Origin: Bradyrhizobium sp. JYMT SZCCT0180
Lineage (GTDB): Bacteria; Pseudomonadota; Alphaproteobacteria; Rhizobiales; Xanthobacteraceae
Direction: 5' to 3'
DNA length: 64,000 bases
Assembly (NCBI RefSeq): GCF_018130165.1
Contig: NZ_JAFCLZ010000004.1
Coordinates: 62,001 to 126,000 of the forward strand
Shown here: positions 10,156-18,661 of the stretch, piece after piece
Numbering within the stretch: position 1 is the first letter of the stretch
Layout of the letters: every line of letters begins with the position of its first letter
Made by a program: the position numbers and the translations under genes
The notes under the pieces: generated by a model
Databases searched by the model: none
Seen by the model: only the letters and a program-made list of their open reading frames with translations
What the model was told of the DNA's origin: nothing

Positions 10156-10240
10156 CCGTCATTGCGAGGAGCACAGCGACGAAGCAATCCATGCTTTCCA
10201 TGCGGACAGATGGATTGCTTCGCTTCGCTCGCAATGACGG
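10156..10240. repeat. Palindromic intergenic repeat
   Basis: CCGTCATTGCGAG at the left pairs with CTCGCAATGACGG at the right, and an inner arm AAGCAATCCAT pairs with ATGGATTGCTT around 10181-10220. This is an 85-bp near-perfect dyad between the DUF1330 gene and dapB. It is a type widely scattered in Bradyrhizobium-like genomes, and only this copy of the family is in the window. Confidence 0.85.
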
Positions 10241-10291
10241 GAAGTTGCCGTAGCGGTCCGCCCCAGCTATACCCCATGAAGAGGTGAAGCC

Positions 10292-11107
10292 ATGGCCGAC
10301 ATGCGTTTGATCGTAGCTGGAGCCGGCGGCCGGATGGGCCGGGCGCTGACGCGCGTCATTTCGGAAACGTCAGGTGCGGTGCTTGCCGGTGCGCTCGAAG
10401 CGCCGGGTTCGGAGCTGCTGGGCAAGGATTCCGGCATGCTCGCCGGCCTGCCCGAAAATGGCGTCAAGCTCTCCGCCGATCTCTGGGCGCTGACGGCGAA
10501 CGCCGACGGCATTCTCGATTTCACGGTTCCCGCCGCCACCATCGCCAATGTGGCAATCGCCGCCGAACGGAAGCTGGTGCACGTGGTCGGAACCACGGGG
10601 TTGTCGAGCTCCGACATGGCCGTGATCAAGAGCGTGACGTCCCGCGCCATCGTCGTGCAGTCAGGCAATATGAGCCTCGGCGTCAACTTGCTGGCGGCGC
10701 TGGTCAAGCGCGTCGCGCAATCGCTCGATACCGATTTCGATATCGAGATCCTGGAGATGCATCACAAGGCCAAGGTCGATGCGCCGTCGGGCACCGCACT
10801 GATGCTGGGTGAGGCCGCCGCCGCGGGCCGCGGCATCGACCTGCACCTGCACTCGGCGCGCGGACGCGACGGTATTACCGGCGCGCGCAAGGCCGGCGAC
10901 ATCGGTTTTGCGGCGCTGCGCGGCGGCACCGTCACCGGCGAACACAGCGTGATCTTCGCCGGTGCGATGGAGCGCATCGAGCTTACCCACCGCGCCGAGG
11001 ACCGCACCATGTTTGCGCAAGGCGCGGTCAAGGCGGCGTTGTGGGCGCAGGGCAAGACGCCCGGCCTGTATTCGATGGCCGACGTGCTGGGCCTCGGCGA
11101 CTTCTGA
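10292..11107 (+). CDS. dapB: 4-hydroxy-tetrahydrodipicolinate reductase
   Basis: This 271-residue NAD(P)H enzyme of the diaminopimelate/lysine pathway reduces the dehydrated DapA product. The N-terminal Rossmann motif is [25 protein letters not shown] marks the nucleotide-domain end and [15 protein letters not shown] the hinge. The catalytic and substrate-binding block is [20 protein letters not shown] (about residues 154-173). The C-terminal [18 protein letters not shown] is typical. The length is standard. It stands alone between two convergent or same-strand neighbours with GAAGAGGTGAAGCC before the ATG. The convergent GNAT gene ends 46 bp downstream. Confidence 0.97.
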   Translation: MADMRLIVAGAGGRMGRALTRVISETSGAVLAGALEAPGSELLGKDSGMLAGLPENGVKLSADLWALTANADGILDFTVPAATIANVAIAAERKLVHVVGTTGLSSSDMAVIKSVTSRAIVVQSGNMSLGVNLLAALVKRVAQSLDTDFDIEILEMHHKAKVDAPSGTALMLGEAAAAGRGIDLHLHSARGRDGITGARKAGDIGFAALRGGTVTGEHSVIFAGAMERIELTHRAEDRTMFAQGAVKAALWAQGKTPGLYSMADVLGLGDF

Positions 11108-11153
11108 AATTCGACGACGCGCCGAATGCGAAGCCTGAATTAGCCGACCGGAC

Positions 11154-11615
11154 CTACGGACGGTCCTGCAATGACCGCTCCATGATGATCGTGCGCTCTT
11201 CACCATAGTAGCTATCGCGCACGGCCCTGAACCCGAGCTGCCCGTAGAACGTCTCGGCGCTGATTGAAGAGGGGACAGCCAACGTGGGGATGTTTCTCTC
11301 GCGTGCCGTGCGCTCGACCTCGGCCATCAGCAGCTTGCCGATCCCCCGGGCCTGAACGTCAGGGGACACGAAGACCGTGCGGACTACGCTTCCATCGAGG
11401 CTTGCTGTTCCAACTACGCGACCACCAATCGCGGCGACAAAGACGGTGCGCTTTCCGAGCAGCTCAAGCACGGCGCTTGGACTAAAGCTGTGCTCGATCC
11501 TCTCGATGATCTCACTCGAATAGTCCTTCGCATTGGTTTCGCGCAGTGTACGGATAATGACCGCGCTTATTTCGTTGGCGTCACCCTCACGCGCCGGCCG
11601 GATTGTGCATTCCAT
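11154..11615 (-). CDS. GNAT family N-acetyltransferase
   Basis: This 153-residue acetyltransferase has the GNAT order. It begins MECTIRPAREGDANEISAVI, with the first strand and helix. A central strand GGRVVGTASLDGSVVRTVFV leads into the acetyl-CoA pyrophosphate loop VQARGIGKLLMAEVE (about residues 92-106), the Q/RxxGxG/A signature. It ends with ETFYGQLGFRAVRDSYYGEE, motif B. The substrate is unknown; the conserved YGQLGF block is shared by many small-molecule or protein acetyltransferases. The gene faces dapB and lies downstream of gpmI on the minus strand (43 bp gap), so it may be read with gpmI or separately. Confidence 0.87.
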   Translation of the reverse strand: MECTIRPAREGDANEISAVIIRTLRETNAKDYSSEIIERIEHSFSPSAVLELLGKRTVFVAAIGGRVVGTASLDGSVVRTVFVSPDVQARGIGKLLMAEVERTARERNIPTLAVPSSISAETFYGQLGFRAVRDSYYGEERTIIMERSLQDRP

Positions 11616-11658
11616 CGGTCGACTCCGCTCCCCAAGGTCGCATGAGCGATTCCGTGCC

Positions 11659-13191
11659 CTAGCCTTGCTTGTTCGGCCGCAGCAACGACATGCCGGTCAT
11701 GTCGGCCGGTTTCGGCAATTGCATCAGGTCGAGCAGTGTCGGCGCAATATCCGCCAGCCGGCCTTCCGCCAATGTCGCGCCGCCGCCGCCCTGCAGCAGC
11801 AGGGGCACCGGGTTGGTCGTGTGAGCCGTATGCGGACCGCCGGTTGCGGGGTCGCGCATCATTTCGCAGTTGCCGTGGTCGGCGGTCACCAGCAGCGCGC
11901 CGCCGGATCGCTCGATCGCCTCCGAGATTTTCCCGAGCGCGGTATCGACGGTTTCGACCGCTTTGATTGCAGCCTTGAGGTCTCCCGTGTGGCCGACCAT
12001 GTCCGGATTGGCGTAGTTCAGCACGATCAAATCGTACTTGCCCGAGTCGATTGCCTCCACGGCCTTCGCCGTCAGCTCGACAGCCGACATTTCCGGCTGC
12101 AGGTCATAGGTCGCGACCTTGGGCGAGGGCACCATGATGCGGTCTTCGCCGGGAAAAGGCTCTTCCCGTCCACCGTTGAGAAAATAGGTGACGTGCGGAT
12201 ATTTCTCCGTTTCGGCCATCCGCACTTGCGTCCGGTTTGCCGCTGACGTGACTTCGCCCAGGATGTTTGGAAACGCCTGCGGCGGAAATATCGTCTGCAT
12301 CAGCCGGTCCAGATCAGAGCTGTATTGCGTCATTCCAACCGCGCCGGCGTACCGGACGCTGCGTCTGCGCTTGAAGCCGTCAAACGACGGATCGAGCATC
12401 GCACCGAGAATCTCGCGGACGCGGTCGGCGCGAAAGTTGAAGCTCAGCACGCCGTCGCCATCTTTGATGCCCGCGTAATTGCCGATCACCGACGGCACGA
12501 CGAACTCGTCGGTGACATCATGCGCATAGGCATCTGACATTGCCGATTGCGCGTCGGCAAAATGCGGGCCTTCGGCCTCGACGATGGCGTCATAGGCTTT
12601 GCCAACGCGTTCCCAGCGTTTGTCGCGGTCCATCGCATAGTATCGCCCGACGACGGTTGCGATCGGAACCTGTGGCGGCAGCGCCGCGGCCAGCCGCTTC
12701 AAATCATCGGCTCCCGATCGCGGCGGCGTATCGCGTCCGTCCGTGAGTGCGTGTACGACCGCCGGCACGCCATGCTCGGCGAGGATCTTGGCCAGTGCGG
12801 CGACGTGGTCCTGATGGGAATGGACGCCGCCCGGTGACACCAGGCCGATCAGATGACAGGTGCCGCCGCTCTGCTTCAGCGACTGGACCAGGGCGGTGAG
12901 CGCCGTCGCGGATTTGATTTCGCCGGACGTAATGGCGTCGTTGATCCGCGGCAGGTCCTGCATCACCACGCGGCCCGCGCCGATGTTCAGGTGCCCGACT
13001 TCGGAATTGCCCATCTGCCCATCGGGTAGCCCGACATCCCGTCCCGACGTTCTCAGGAAGGCGCGCGGGCCCGCGTTCCACAGGCGATCGAAATTAGGTG
13101 TCCTGGCCTGCCGAACAGCATTGTCGGCCGGATCCTCCCGCCAACCCCAACCATCCAATATCGCTAGCATCACCGGGCGGCGCTTCTGCAT
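11659..13191 (-). CDS. gpmI: 2,3-bisphosphoglycerate-independent phosphoglycerate mutase
   Basis: This 510-residue Mn-dependent enzyme of the alkaline phosphatase superfamily interconverts 3- and 2-phosphoglycerate. It begins RRPVMLAILDGWGWRE with the first metal Asp. MGNSEVGHLNIGAGR (about residues 62-76) carries the phosphoserine nucleophile. HALTDGRDTPPRS, GRYYAMDRDKRWER and FNFRADRVREI follow, and then the second metal site in NYANPDMVGHTGD and VTADHGNCEMM near the C-terminus. The length is standard. The ATG at 13191 is within a good frame start. It is convergent to dapB on the left and follows the DUF1772 gene in the same direction after 74 bp. Confidence 0.97.
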   Translation of the reverse strand: MQKRRPVMLAILDGWGWREDPADNAVRQARTPNFDRLWNAGPRAFLRTSGRDVGLPDGQMGNSEVGHLNIGAGRVVMQDLPRINDAITSGEIKSATALTALVQSLKQSGGTCHLIGLVSPGGVHSHQDHVAALAKILAEHGVPAVVHALTDGRDTPPRSGADDLKRLAAALPPQVPIATVVGRYYAMDRDKRWERVGKAYDAIVEAEGPHFADAQSAMSDAYAHDVTDEFVVPSVIGNYAGIKDGDGVLSFNFRADRVREILGAMLDPSFDGFKRRRSVRYAGAVGMTQYSSDLDRLMQTIFPPQAFPNILGEVTSAANRTQVRMAETEKYPHVTYFLNGGREEPFPGEDRIMVPSPKVATYDLQPEMSAVELTAKAVEAIDSGKYDLIVLNYANPDMVGHTGDLKAAIKAVETVDTALGKISEAIERSGGALLVTADHGNCEMMRDPATGGPHTAHTTNPVPLLLQGGGGATLAEGRLADIAPTLLDLMQLPKPADMTGMSLLRPNKQG

Positions 13192-13265
13192 CGACGGGCC
13201 TTTCGCTGTTTACCCCGGGCGTGGTTGTGAGCGATCGATACGCGATCGTCAATCGACGCCCGCCG

Positions 13266-13829
13266 TCAGTGTTCCGGCCGGGTGCTCTGCTTGGCCGACA
13301 TATCAGCCATGGGGAATCGGAGGCCGCCGCCCGGCGCGCGTGCGATCAGCATGACGAGGCTTGCCGTGAATGCCGCCAGCGTCAGCGCGGACATGACCAT
13401 GCGCAGCGCATTCCAGAACATCCAGGGTTCAAGATAGGCCCGCCAGATCGCGGCGGCGTTCTCCGTGGTCGGTACGACGGTTGCAAGACCTTCGTTCAAC
13501 GGCACGCTGAAACGCAGCGTCACGAAGAATGCGCCGAGGCCATAAATGGCTGTGCCGAGAAGGGCGAGCGCCAGCGGCCAGCCGCCCGCACCGATCAGCA
13601 AAAGGATAGCGAGAGTTCCGAACGCCAACGTCCCGAAAAAGCTGAACGCGAAAACGGCGTTACGAACGACCGCGTTGATCCCCTGCATCGCCTTGATCGC
13701 CGATACCGCATCGGTCGCGGCGAGACCCGGCATGACAGAGCAATGATAGGCGTAGAAGAATCCGGCGACCAGCGCAGCGGCAAGAACCGAGAGTGCAAGA
13801 CAGGACAGCCGCAGGAATTGCATTGTCAT
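13266..13829 (-). CDS. DUF1772 (anthrone-oxygenase-like) membrane protein
   Basis: This 187-residue integral membrane protein has about four hydrophobic segments: LALSVLAAALVAGFFYAYH at the N-terminus, then residues about 55-80 (FAFSFFGTLAFGTLAILLLI), about 85-105, and a C-terminal one about 150-170. The spacing and the motifs FFYAYHCSVMPGL, RFSVPLNE and WMFWNALR fit DUF1772, a family distantly related to fungal anthrone oxygenases. Bacterial members have no established role. It may be co-transcribed with gpmI downstream. ATGs at residues 1 and 3 are both possible starts. Confidence 0.82.
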   Translation of the reverse strand: MTMQFLRLSCLALSVLAAALVAGFFYAYHCSVMPGLAATDAVSAIKAMQGINAVVRNAVFAFSFFGTLAFGTLAILLLIGAGGWPLALALLGTAIYGLGAFFVTLRFSVPLNEGLATVVPTTENAAAIWRAYLEPWMFWNALRMVMSALTLAAFTASLVMLIARAPGGGLRFPMADMSAKQSTRPEH

Positions 13830-13930
13830 GAAAATCCGCGGTCACCATCCTGATCAGGCGATGCTAGGGTTTGCGTCGCGGCCTGTCACCTCACATTTTT
13901 TACATGCGCACATCTCACGCGAGTGACAGC

Positions 13931-14046
13931 GTAGGATGGGTAGAGCGGAGCGAAACCCATCAGCTTCGTCGCAAGCTCTTGATGGGTATCGCGGAGCCTG
14001 TCATCGGGCGCGCATTCGCGCGACCCGTTGGCTCCACCCATCCTAC
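13931..14046. repeat. Palindromic intergenic repeat
   Basis: GTAGGATGGGT at 13931 is the inverse of ACCCATCCTAC ending at 14046, and nested arms AACCCATCA/TGATGGGT and GGGCGCGC/GCGCGACCC lie inside. The element fills the gap between the DUF1772 start and the alkyltransferase stop on the minus strand. It may end the transcript of the latter. Confidence 0.85.
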
Positions 14047-14058
14047 GAATCTACCAGT

Positions 14059-14976
14059 CTAGTGCAGCCCGACCTGGCCGGCTTCCCAGCCCAGCATCGC
14101 CTGCTTGCGGGTGATGCCCCAGTGATAGCCGGTGAGCGCGCCGCCCTTGCCGAGTGCGCGATGGCAGGGCACCACGAACGATACCGGGTTGCGGCCGACC
14201 GCGGCACCAACAGCGCGAGAGGCTTTTGGATTCTTGATCTTGTTGGCGATGTCGGAATAGCAGACCGCGCGGCCCATCGGGATCTTCAGCAAGGTCTCCC
14301 ACACCCGCACCTCGAAGTCGGTACCGATCAGGACCACGCGCAGCGGCTGGTCCGGCCGCCACAACTTGGTGTCGAAGATGCGCTGCGCGAGGCCGGCCGT
14401 GCCGTCACGATCCTCGACATAGGTCGCGTTCGGCCAGCGCCGCTTCATGTCGGCGAAAGATGCCGGCTCCTCGCCGGGATCGGCGAAGGCAAGCCCCGCA
14501 AGGCCGCGGCCGCTGGCGATCACAATGGCGGTGCCGAACGGCGAGGGATGGAATCCGTAGCGCAGCGTCATGCCGGCGCCGCCGTTCTTCCATTCGCCCG
14601 GCGACATTGCCTCATGCGTCACGAACAGATCGTGCAAGCGGCCCGGACCCGACAGCCCCGAGTCGAGCGCGGCGTCGAGCACGCTCGCCGAGTCGCGCAA
14701 CAATCCCTTGGCGTGATCGAGCGTCAGCGCCTGCATGAAGTCCTTTGGCGTCAGCCCGGCCCAGCGGCGGAACAGAAGGTGCAATTCATCAGGGGTCACC
14801 GAGGCGGCATCCGCCATCGCTTCGATGGTCGGCTGCGCGCGCCAATGTTCCGAGATGAAGGCGATGGCGCGGCGCACGGAATCATAGTCGCGCAGCGCGG
14901 CGTTCTGGGGGCCCGGCTTGGCCAGGCGCTGGTCATGTATGGCAAGTGTCATCATGGGATCAGATTTAGGGCTCAT
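14059..14976 (-). CDS. Ada-like bifunctional regulator / methylated-DNA-protein cysteine methyltransferase
   Basis: This 305-residue protein fuses an AraC-type DNA-binding domain (about residues 30-130: IEAMADAASVTPDELHLLFRRWAG) to an Ogt/MGMT alkyltransferase domain (about residues 140-305). The acceptor motif is FVVPCHRALGKGGALTGYHWG, with the active Cys and the helix-turn motif AVGAAVGRNP before it. It removes alkyl groups from O6-alkylguanine and may activate its own gene. The N-terminal zinc domain with the phosphotriester Cys of E. coli Ada is absent, so it is a shortened Ada. GGAGG lies four bases before the ATG at 14976. The DUF2244 gene lies upstream (34 bp gap) and is probably in the same transcript. 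Confidence 0.92.
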   Translation of the reverse strand: MSPKSDPMMTLAIHDQRLAKPGPQNAALRDYDSVRRAIAFISEHWRAQPTIEAMADAASVTPDELHLLFRRWAGLTPKDFMQALTLDHAKGLLRDSASVLDAALDSGLSGPGRLHDLFVTHEAMSPGEWKNGGAGMTLRYGFHPSPFGTAIVIASGRGLAGLAFADPGEEPASFADMKRRWPNATYVEDRDGTAGLAQRIFDTKLWRPDQPLRVVLIGTDFEVRVWETLLKIPMGRAVCYSDIANKIKNPKASRAVGAAVGRNPVSFVVPCHRALGKGGALTGYHWGITRKQAMLGWEAGQVGLH

Positions 14977-15010
14977 CCGACCTCCAAACCACCCGATTTC
15001 CGATACGGAT

Positions 15011-15532
15011 TCACGTTATGGGATTATACGTGATGCCGCGTTTGGCGGCTTGTAGCGCGGCCAGTAAAGCCTTGGCAAAGCTTGCCTTTTCGTCCGGCCC
15101 CAAAAAATACCCGACCGAGACGCGGCGGCCGCGCGAGACCAGATAAAGCCGCTCGATGCCGAATTCGGGATCGCCGGTCTGGTCCAGCCGCACCCAGAGC
15201 GGATTGAGCACCCATTCCACCACATGGCCGCGATGGCTGACCCGGCGCACCCGCAGCTCCGACGGCGTCACCGTGATTTCCTCCGACGCATTGGCGCTGC
15301 GGAAATTGACCCGGAACGCCCAGTAGATCACGAGCACATCGAGCCCGAAGAATCCGAACACCGGCCAGGCGCCCATCAACAGGAACGCGACGCCCGCGAC
15401 AAAGCTCACCGCGCAAAGGAACGCCATCAGCACCAGGAAGCCGGTGCGGTTGAGCGAACGATGCGGCGTCAGTCGCGCCGAAAACAGCTTCGGCTGGTCA
15501 ACATCCCGATCAAAGTCGTTGCTTGCGGTCAT
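15011..15532 (-). CDS. DUF2244 domain-containing membrane protein
   Basis: This 173-residue protein has two adjacent membrane helices (about residues 30-70, GFLVLMAFLCAVSFVAGVAF and WPVFGFFGLDVLVIYWAF). A cytoplasmic C-terminal domain of beta strands follows, with ITVTPSELRVRRV, NPLWVRLDQ and FLGPDEKASFAKAL. That matches DUF2244, which is common in alphaproteobacteria and has no known function. It is divergent from nth, with only 22 bp between the two starts, so the promoters must overlap one another's coding sequence. The same pairing is familiar in Bradyrhizobium-like genomes. Confidence 0.87.
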   Translation of the reverse strand: MTASNDFDRDVDQPKLFSARLTPHRSLNRTGFLVLMAFLCAVSFVAGVAFLLMGAWPVFGFFGLDVLVIYWAFRVNFRSANASEEITVTPSELRVRRVSHRGHVVEWVLNPLWVRLDQTGDPEFGIERLYLVSRGRRVSVGYFLGPDEKASFAKALLAALQAAKRGITYNPIT

Positions 15533-15554
15533 CGCGGGTCAGTATACCCGGATC

Positions 15555-16343
15555 ATGGCCAAAATCATCCGCGCTAAAGCTGCCAAAAAACCAAGCGTTC
15601 CATCTGTGCCAAGCAAAACCGCAAGGAAAACAGCCAAAAAGGCCACGGCCAGGAAGCCGGCCGAAGCGTCCGCCAAGCCCGTGGCGAAGCGAACAGCAAA
15701 GCCAAAACCCTGGACCTCGGCCGAGGTGCACGAGGCGTTCAGCCGCTTTCGGAACGCCAATCCGGAGCCGAAGGGCGAGCTCGAACATCTCAACCCCTAC
15801 ACGCTGCTGGTCGCCGTGGTGCTGTCGGCGCAGGCGACCGACGCCGGCGTCAACCGCGCGACGCGCCCCATGTTCGCGGTGGCCGACACGCCCGAGAAGA
15901 TGCTGGCGCTCGGCGAGGACACCGTGCGCGACTACATCAAGACCATCGGGCTTTATCGGAACAAGGCCAAGAACGTCATCGCGTTGTCGGAAAAACTGAT
16001 CGCCGAGTTCGGCAGTGAGGTGCCGCGCACCCGCGCCGAGATCGAGTCGCTGCCCGGCGCCGGCCGCAAGACGGCCAATGTCGTGCTCAACATGGCCTTC
16101 GGCGAGCATACGATGGCGGTGGATACCCACGTGTTCCGGCTCGGCAACCGCACGGGAATGGCGCCCGGCAACAACGTGCTCGAGGTCGAGCTCGGACTGG
16201 AAAAGATCATCCCGTCCGAGTTCATGCTGCACGCCCACCACTGGCTGATCCTGCACGGCCGCTACATTTGCCTCGCGCGCAAGCCGCGCTGCGATGTGTG
16301 TTTGATCAACGATCTCTGCAGGTGGCCGGAGAAGACGGTGTGA
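15555..16343 (+). CDS. nth: Endonuclease III (DNA glycosylase/AP lyase)
   Basis: This 262-residue base-excision-repair enzyme removes oxidised pyrimidines and cleaves the AP site. The helix-hairpin-helix is LPGAGRKTANVVLNMAFGE with the catalytic Lys, and the catalytic Asp lies in VDTHVFRLGNRTGM. The iron-sulfur cluster is bound by CLARKPRCDVCLINDLC (Cys-X6-Cys-X2-Cys-X5-Cys) at the C-terminus. Residues 1-55 are a Lys/Ala-rich extension not present in E. coli Nth and probably a flexible DNA-binding tail. I chose the ATG at 15555 rather than an in-frame start at 15444 that lies inside the divergent DUF2244 gene. The protein family is certain; the exact start is less so. Confidence 0.95.
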   Translation: MAKIIRAKAAKKPSVPSVPSKTARKTAKKATARKPAEASAKPVAKRTAKPKPWTSAEVHEAFSRFRNANPEPKGELEHLNPYTLLVAVVLSAQATDAGVNRATRPMFAVADTPEKMLALGEDTVRDYIKTIGLYRNKAKNVIALSEKLIAEFGSEVPRTRAEIESLPGAGRKTANVVLNMAFGEHTMAVDTHVFRLGNRTGMAPGNNVLEVELGLEKIIPSEFMLHAHHWLILHGRYICLARKPRCDVCLINDLCRWPEKTV

Positions 16344-16382
16344 GGTTTGTGGTTCTTACCTCGCCCCGCTTGCTCGCCCTCA

Positions 16383-16506
16383 TCCCCGGATGAGCGCTTT
16401 TGCGCTCACCGAGGGAGCCGCAAAGCGGCGTCTCGAAGGATGGCCACGGGCGAGATCGGGGCCTCATGGTTCGAGACGCGCGAAGCCGCGCTCGTCACCA
16501 TGAGGG
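16383..16506. repeat. Palindromic intergenic repeats (two modules)
   Basis: A CATCC...GGATG module (16383-16442, with GAGCGCTTTTGCGCTC and AGCCGCAAAGCGGCGTCTCGAAGGATG parts) is followed by CCTCATGGTTCGAGACGCG...CACCATGAGG at 16462-16505. The same two module types recur at 22521-22640 and 38181-38283. They separate the convergent nth and EI24 genes. Confidence 0.85.
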
Positions 16507-16507
16507 G

Positions 16508-17260
16508 TTAGACCACCGGCATCCCGGTGCGCCGCGAAGGCTCGATCAGCTCCGGCCGGGAGCCGCTCAAGCGCTTATGCATGTGGACCATGAAGGCCAT
16601 GCCGAACAGCGGCGTCGCCAGGTTGACGATCGGGATCGAGACAAAGGCCGCGATGAAGAGCCCCGCGGTGAACACGGTCGCCGCATTGTCCTTGCGCATC
16701 GCCTTGGCTTCGGCGGGCGAGCGGAAACGCATCGCCGCGAGCTCGAAATATTCCCGGCCCAAGAGCCAGGCGGTGGCGAAGAAGAAAATCAGGAAGCCGG
16801 CCCCGGCGAACAGCACGAAGGGCAGTGCGATCAGATAGACCAGGATGGTCAGCAACGCCGTCTTGATGCCTTCGGGGATAGCGACCCCAAGCGGCAGCGC
16901 GGAGCCGGGCTTGTCTGCCGGATAATGCTCGCGCTCGACATGGTCGGCGACGTCGTCGACGAATACGCTGGCGACCAGCGAGGTGATCGCCGGCATCAGG
17001 AAGATGCCGCCGAGCACGACGCCGAGCCCGGCCGCGATCGAGACGATCCAGGCCAGGATGTTCAGCGGCGTGTGGAAGCCTGGCCCGAGCAGGCCTTCTG
17101 CCCAGACCTCGCCATATTCGGCGAACCAGCTCAGCAGTCGCTGCAGTCCGATTGCCAGCACGGTGATCAGCACCAGCGCCAGCCCGATCGAGCGCCACAG
17201 AATGGTGCGCATCGGCGGCGACAGGATTTGGGAAAGCGCCTTGACGGCGGCGTCCAGCAT
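16508..17260 (-). CDS. EI24/CysZ-like membrane protein
   Basis: This 250-residue integral membrane protein has hydrophobic segments around residues 20-40 (WRSIGLALVLITVLAIGLQR), 70-95, 130-175 and 205-235. It fits the EI24 family, which includes CysZ sulfate permeases and eukaryotic etoposide-induced 2.4 proteins. The motif ALPFVLFAGAGFLIFFFATA and the segment LGREYFELAAMRFRSPAEAK (the family's YW/REYFELVAMR-type block) support this. I chose the ATG at 17260 (AGAGGCC upstream) because residues before it in the open frame are not conserved-looking. Sulfate transport is only a family-level guess; no cys genes are nearby. It is divergent from the CoA transferase gene. Confidence 0.82.
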   Translation of the reverse strand: MLDAAVKALSQILSPPMRTILWRSIGLALVLITVLAIGLQRLLSWFAEYGEVWAEGLLGPGFHTPLNILAWIVSIAAGLGVVLGGIFLMPAITSLVASVFVDDVADHVEREHYPADKPGSALPLGVAIPEGIKTALLTILVYLIALPFVLFAGAGFLIFFFATAWLLGREYFELAAMRFRSPAEAKAMRKDNAATVFTAGLFIAAFVSIPIVNLATPLFGMAFMVHMHKRLSGSRPELIEPSRRTGMPVV

Positions 17261-17490
17261 GATGGCCTCTGTTTCTCGCGAAAAAACCCTCGCGAGAGGT
17301 AGAGATGCAATCGGGCTTCGGCAAGACCTGTGCAGAAGACCTGGGCAGACCCGAGTTAGGAACGCCGGCAGCGATCCCGCCCGTGCATTTGCGTTATGCA
17401 GCCGTGACGGCACGATCAGGCAGATTATGTTTTCCCGGCAAGTCCTGAGGGCTTAGTCTGATCCCCAAGACAGGGCGCAAGGGAGAAGCC

Positions 17491-18654
17491 ATGACCGGGA
17501 CGGGACTGCCGCTTGAGGGCGTGAGGGTCATTGAGATGACCCATATGGTGATGGGTCCGACCTGCGGCATGATCCTCGCGCAACTCGGCGCCGAGGTGAT
17601 CAAGGTCGAACCGCCGGTCGGCGACAAGACCCGCAGCTTAGGGGGCATGGGGGTCTCGTTCTTCCCGCTGTTCAACCGCGGCAAGCGCAGCGTCGTGCTC
17701 GATCTCTCCAGGGCGGAGGATCGCGAGACCATGGACCGGCTGCTCGCTAGCGCCGACGTGTTCGTGGAGAATTTTCGCGACGGTGCGCTTGAAAAGCAGG
17801 GCCTCGGAACCGAGGAGTTGCGCCGCAAGCATCCGCATCTGATCGTGGCCGGCCACAAGGGATTCTTGTCCGGCCCCTATGAGCATCGTCCGGCGCTCGA
17901 CGAGGTCGTGCAGATGATGTCGGGGCTCGCCGCGATGACCGGGACGCAAACCAAACCACAGCGGGTCGGTTCTTCCGCCAACGACATCATGGGCGGCATG
18001 TTCGGCGTGATCGCGATTCTCGCCGCGCTCTACCAGAAGCGCGGTGGCAACAAGGACGGCGCCGATATCAGGATAGGGCTGTTCGAGAACTGCCTGTTTC
18101 TCGTCGCGCAGCACATGGTCGAGTATGAAATGACCGGCCGCAAGCCGCGCTCGATGCCGGAGCGCGAACATGCCTGGCCGATCTACGATATCTTCGACAC
18201 CGCCGGTGGTGGCCGCATCTTCATCGGCGTGGTCACCGAAGGTCACTGGCAGAGTTTCTGCCGCGAATTTGGGCTAATCGAATTTCTGGATGATCCGACC
18301 TTGACCAACACAACGGAGCGGATCATGGCGCGGGACCGGATCATTCCGCGCGTCGCCGAAATGGTCAAAGGCTGGAACGTCACCGAGCTGTCAGCCAGGC
18401 TTGACGCGCTGAACATCTGCTTCTCGCCGATCAACCGGCCTGAGGATTTGCTGCAAGACCCGCATGTGCTGCGCCCCGGCGGGCTCGTCAACAATTTCAA
18501 CGCCGATGGCGCGCCGTTCCGCGTGCCCGCATTGCCGGTGGAATGGAACGGCGGCAATATCGGCGAAGGGCTGCATGTTCCTGTGCTTGGCGCCGACACC
18601 GAGGCTGTGAGAGCCGAACTGAACAAACAAACTTCAACCGATAACGCTGCGTGA
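17491..18654 (+). CDS. CaiB/BaiF family CoA transferase
   Basis: This 387-residue family III CoA transferase moves CoA between carboxylates. It begins GVRVIEMTHMVMGPTCGMIL and AQLGAEVIKVEPPVGDKTR, the family's N-terminal Rossmann half. VFVENFRDGALEKQGLG and HLIVAGHKGF follow. The catalytic Asp is in SSANDIMGGMFGVIAILAAL, which aligns with the ADYFSG/DSNTG motif of CaiB and formyl-CoA transferase. GGGAGAAGCC precedes the ATG. The HMG-CoA lyase gene follows 7 bp after the stop, so the two form an operon. The natural substrate is perhaps a C6 or C5 dicarboxylic acid whose CoA ester the lyase cleaves, but this is inference. Confidence 0.9.
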   Translation: MTGTGLPLEGVRVIEMTHMVMGPTCGMILAQLGAEVIKVEPPVGDKTRSLGGMGVSFFPLFNRGKRSVVLDLSRAEDRETMDRLLASADVFVENFRDGALEKQGLGTEELRRKHPHLIVAGHKGFLSGPYEHRPALDEVVQMMSGLAAMTGTQTKPQRVGSSANDIMGGMFGVIAILAALYQKRGGNKDGADIRIGLFENCLFLVAQHMVEYEMTGRKPRSMPEREHAWPIYDIFDTAGGGRIFIGVVTEGHWQSFCREFGLIEFLDDPTLTNTTERIMARDRIIPRVAEMVKGWNVTELSARLDALNICFSPINRPEDLLQDPHVLRPGGLVNNFNADGAPFRVPALPVEWNGGNIGEGLHVPVLGADTEAVRAELNKQTSTDNAA

Positions 18655-18661
18655 GGCTGCC

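Noticed and set aside
17491..18654. Apparent loss of the catalytic Asp in both CaiB/BaiF proteins (Glu at LFEN and LYET)
   Set aside because: I first aligned the wrong motif. The catalytic Asp of CaiB lies in the ADYFSG-type segment, and both proteins have Asp there (SSANDIMGG and PLVDITTG).
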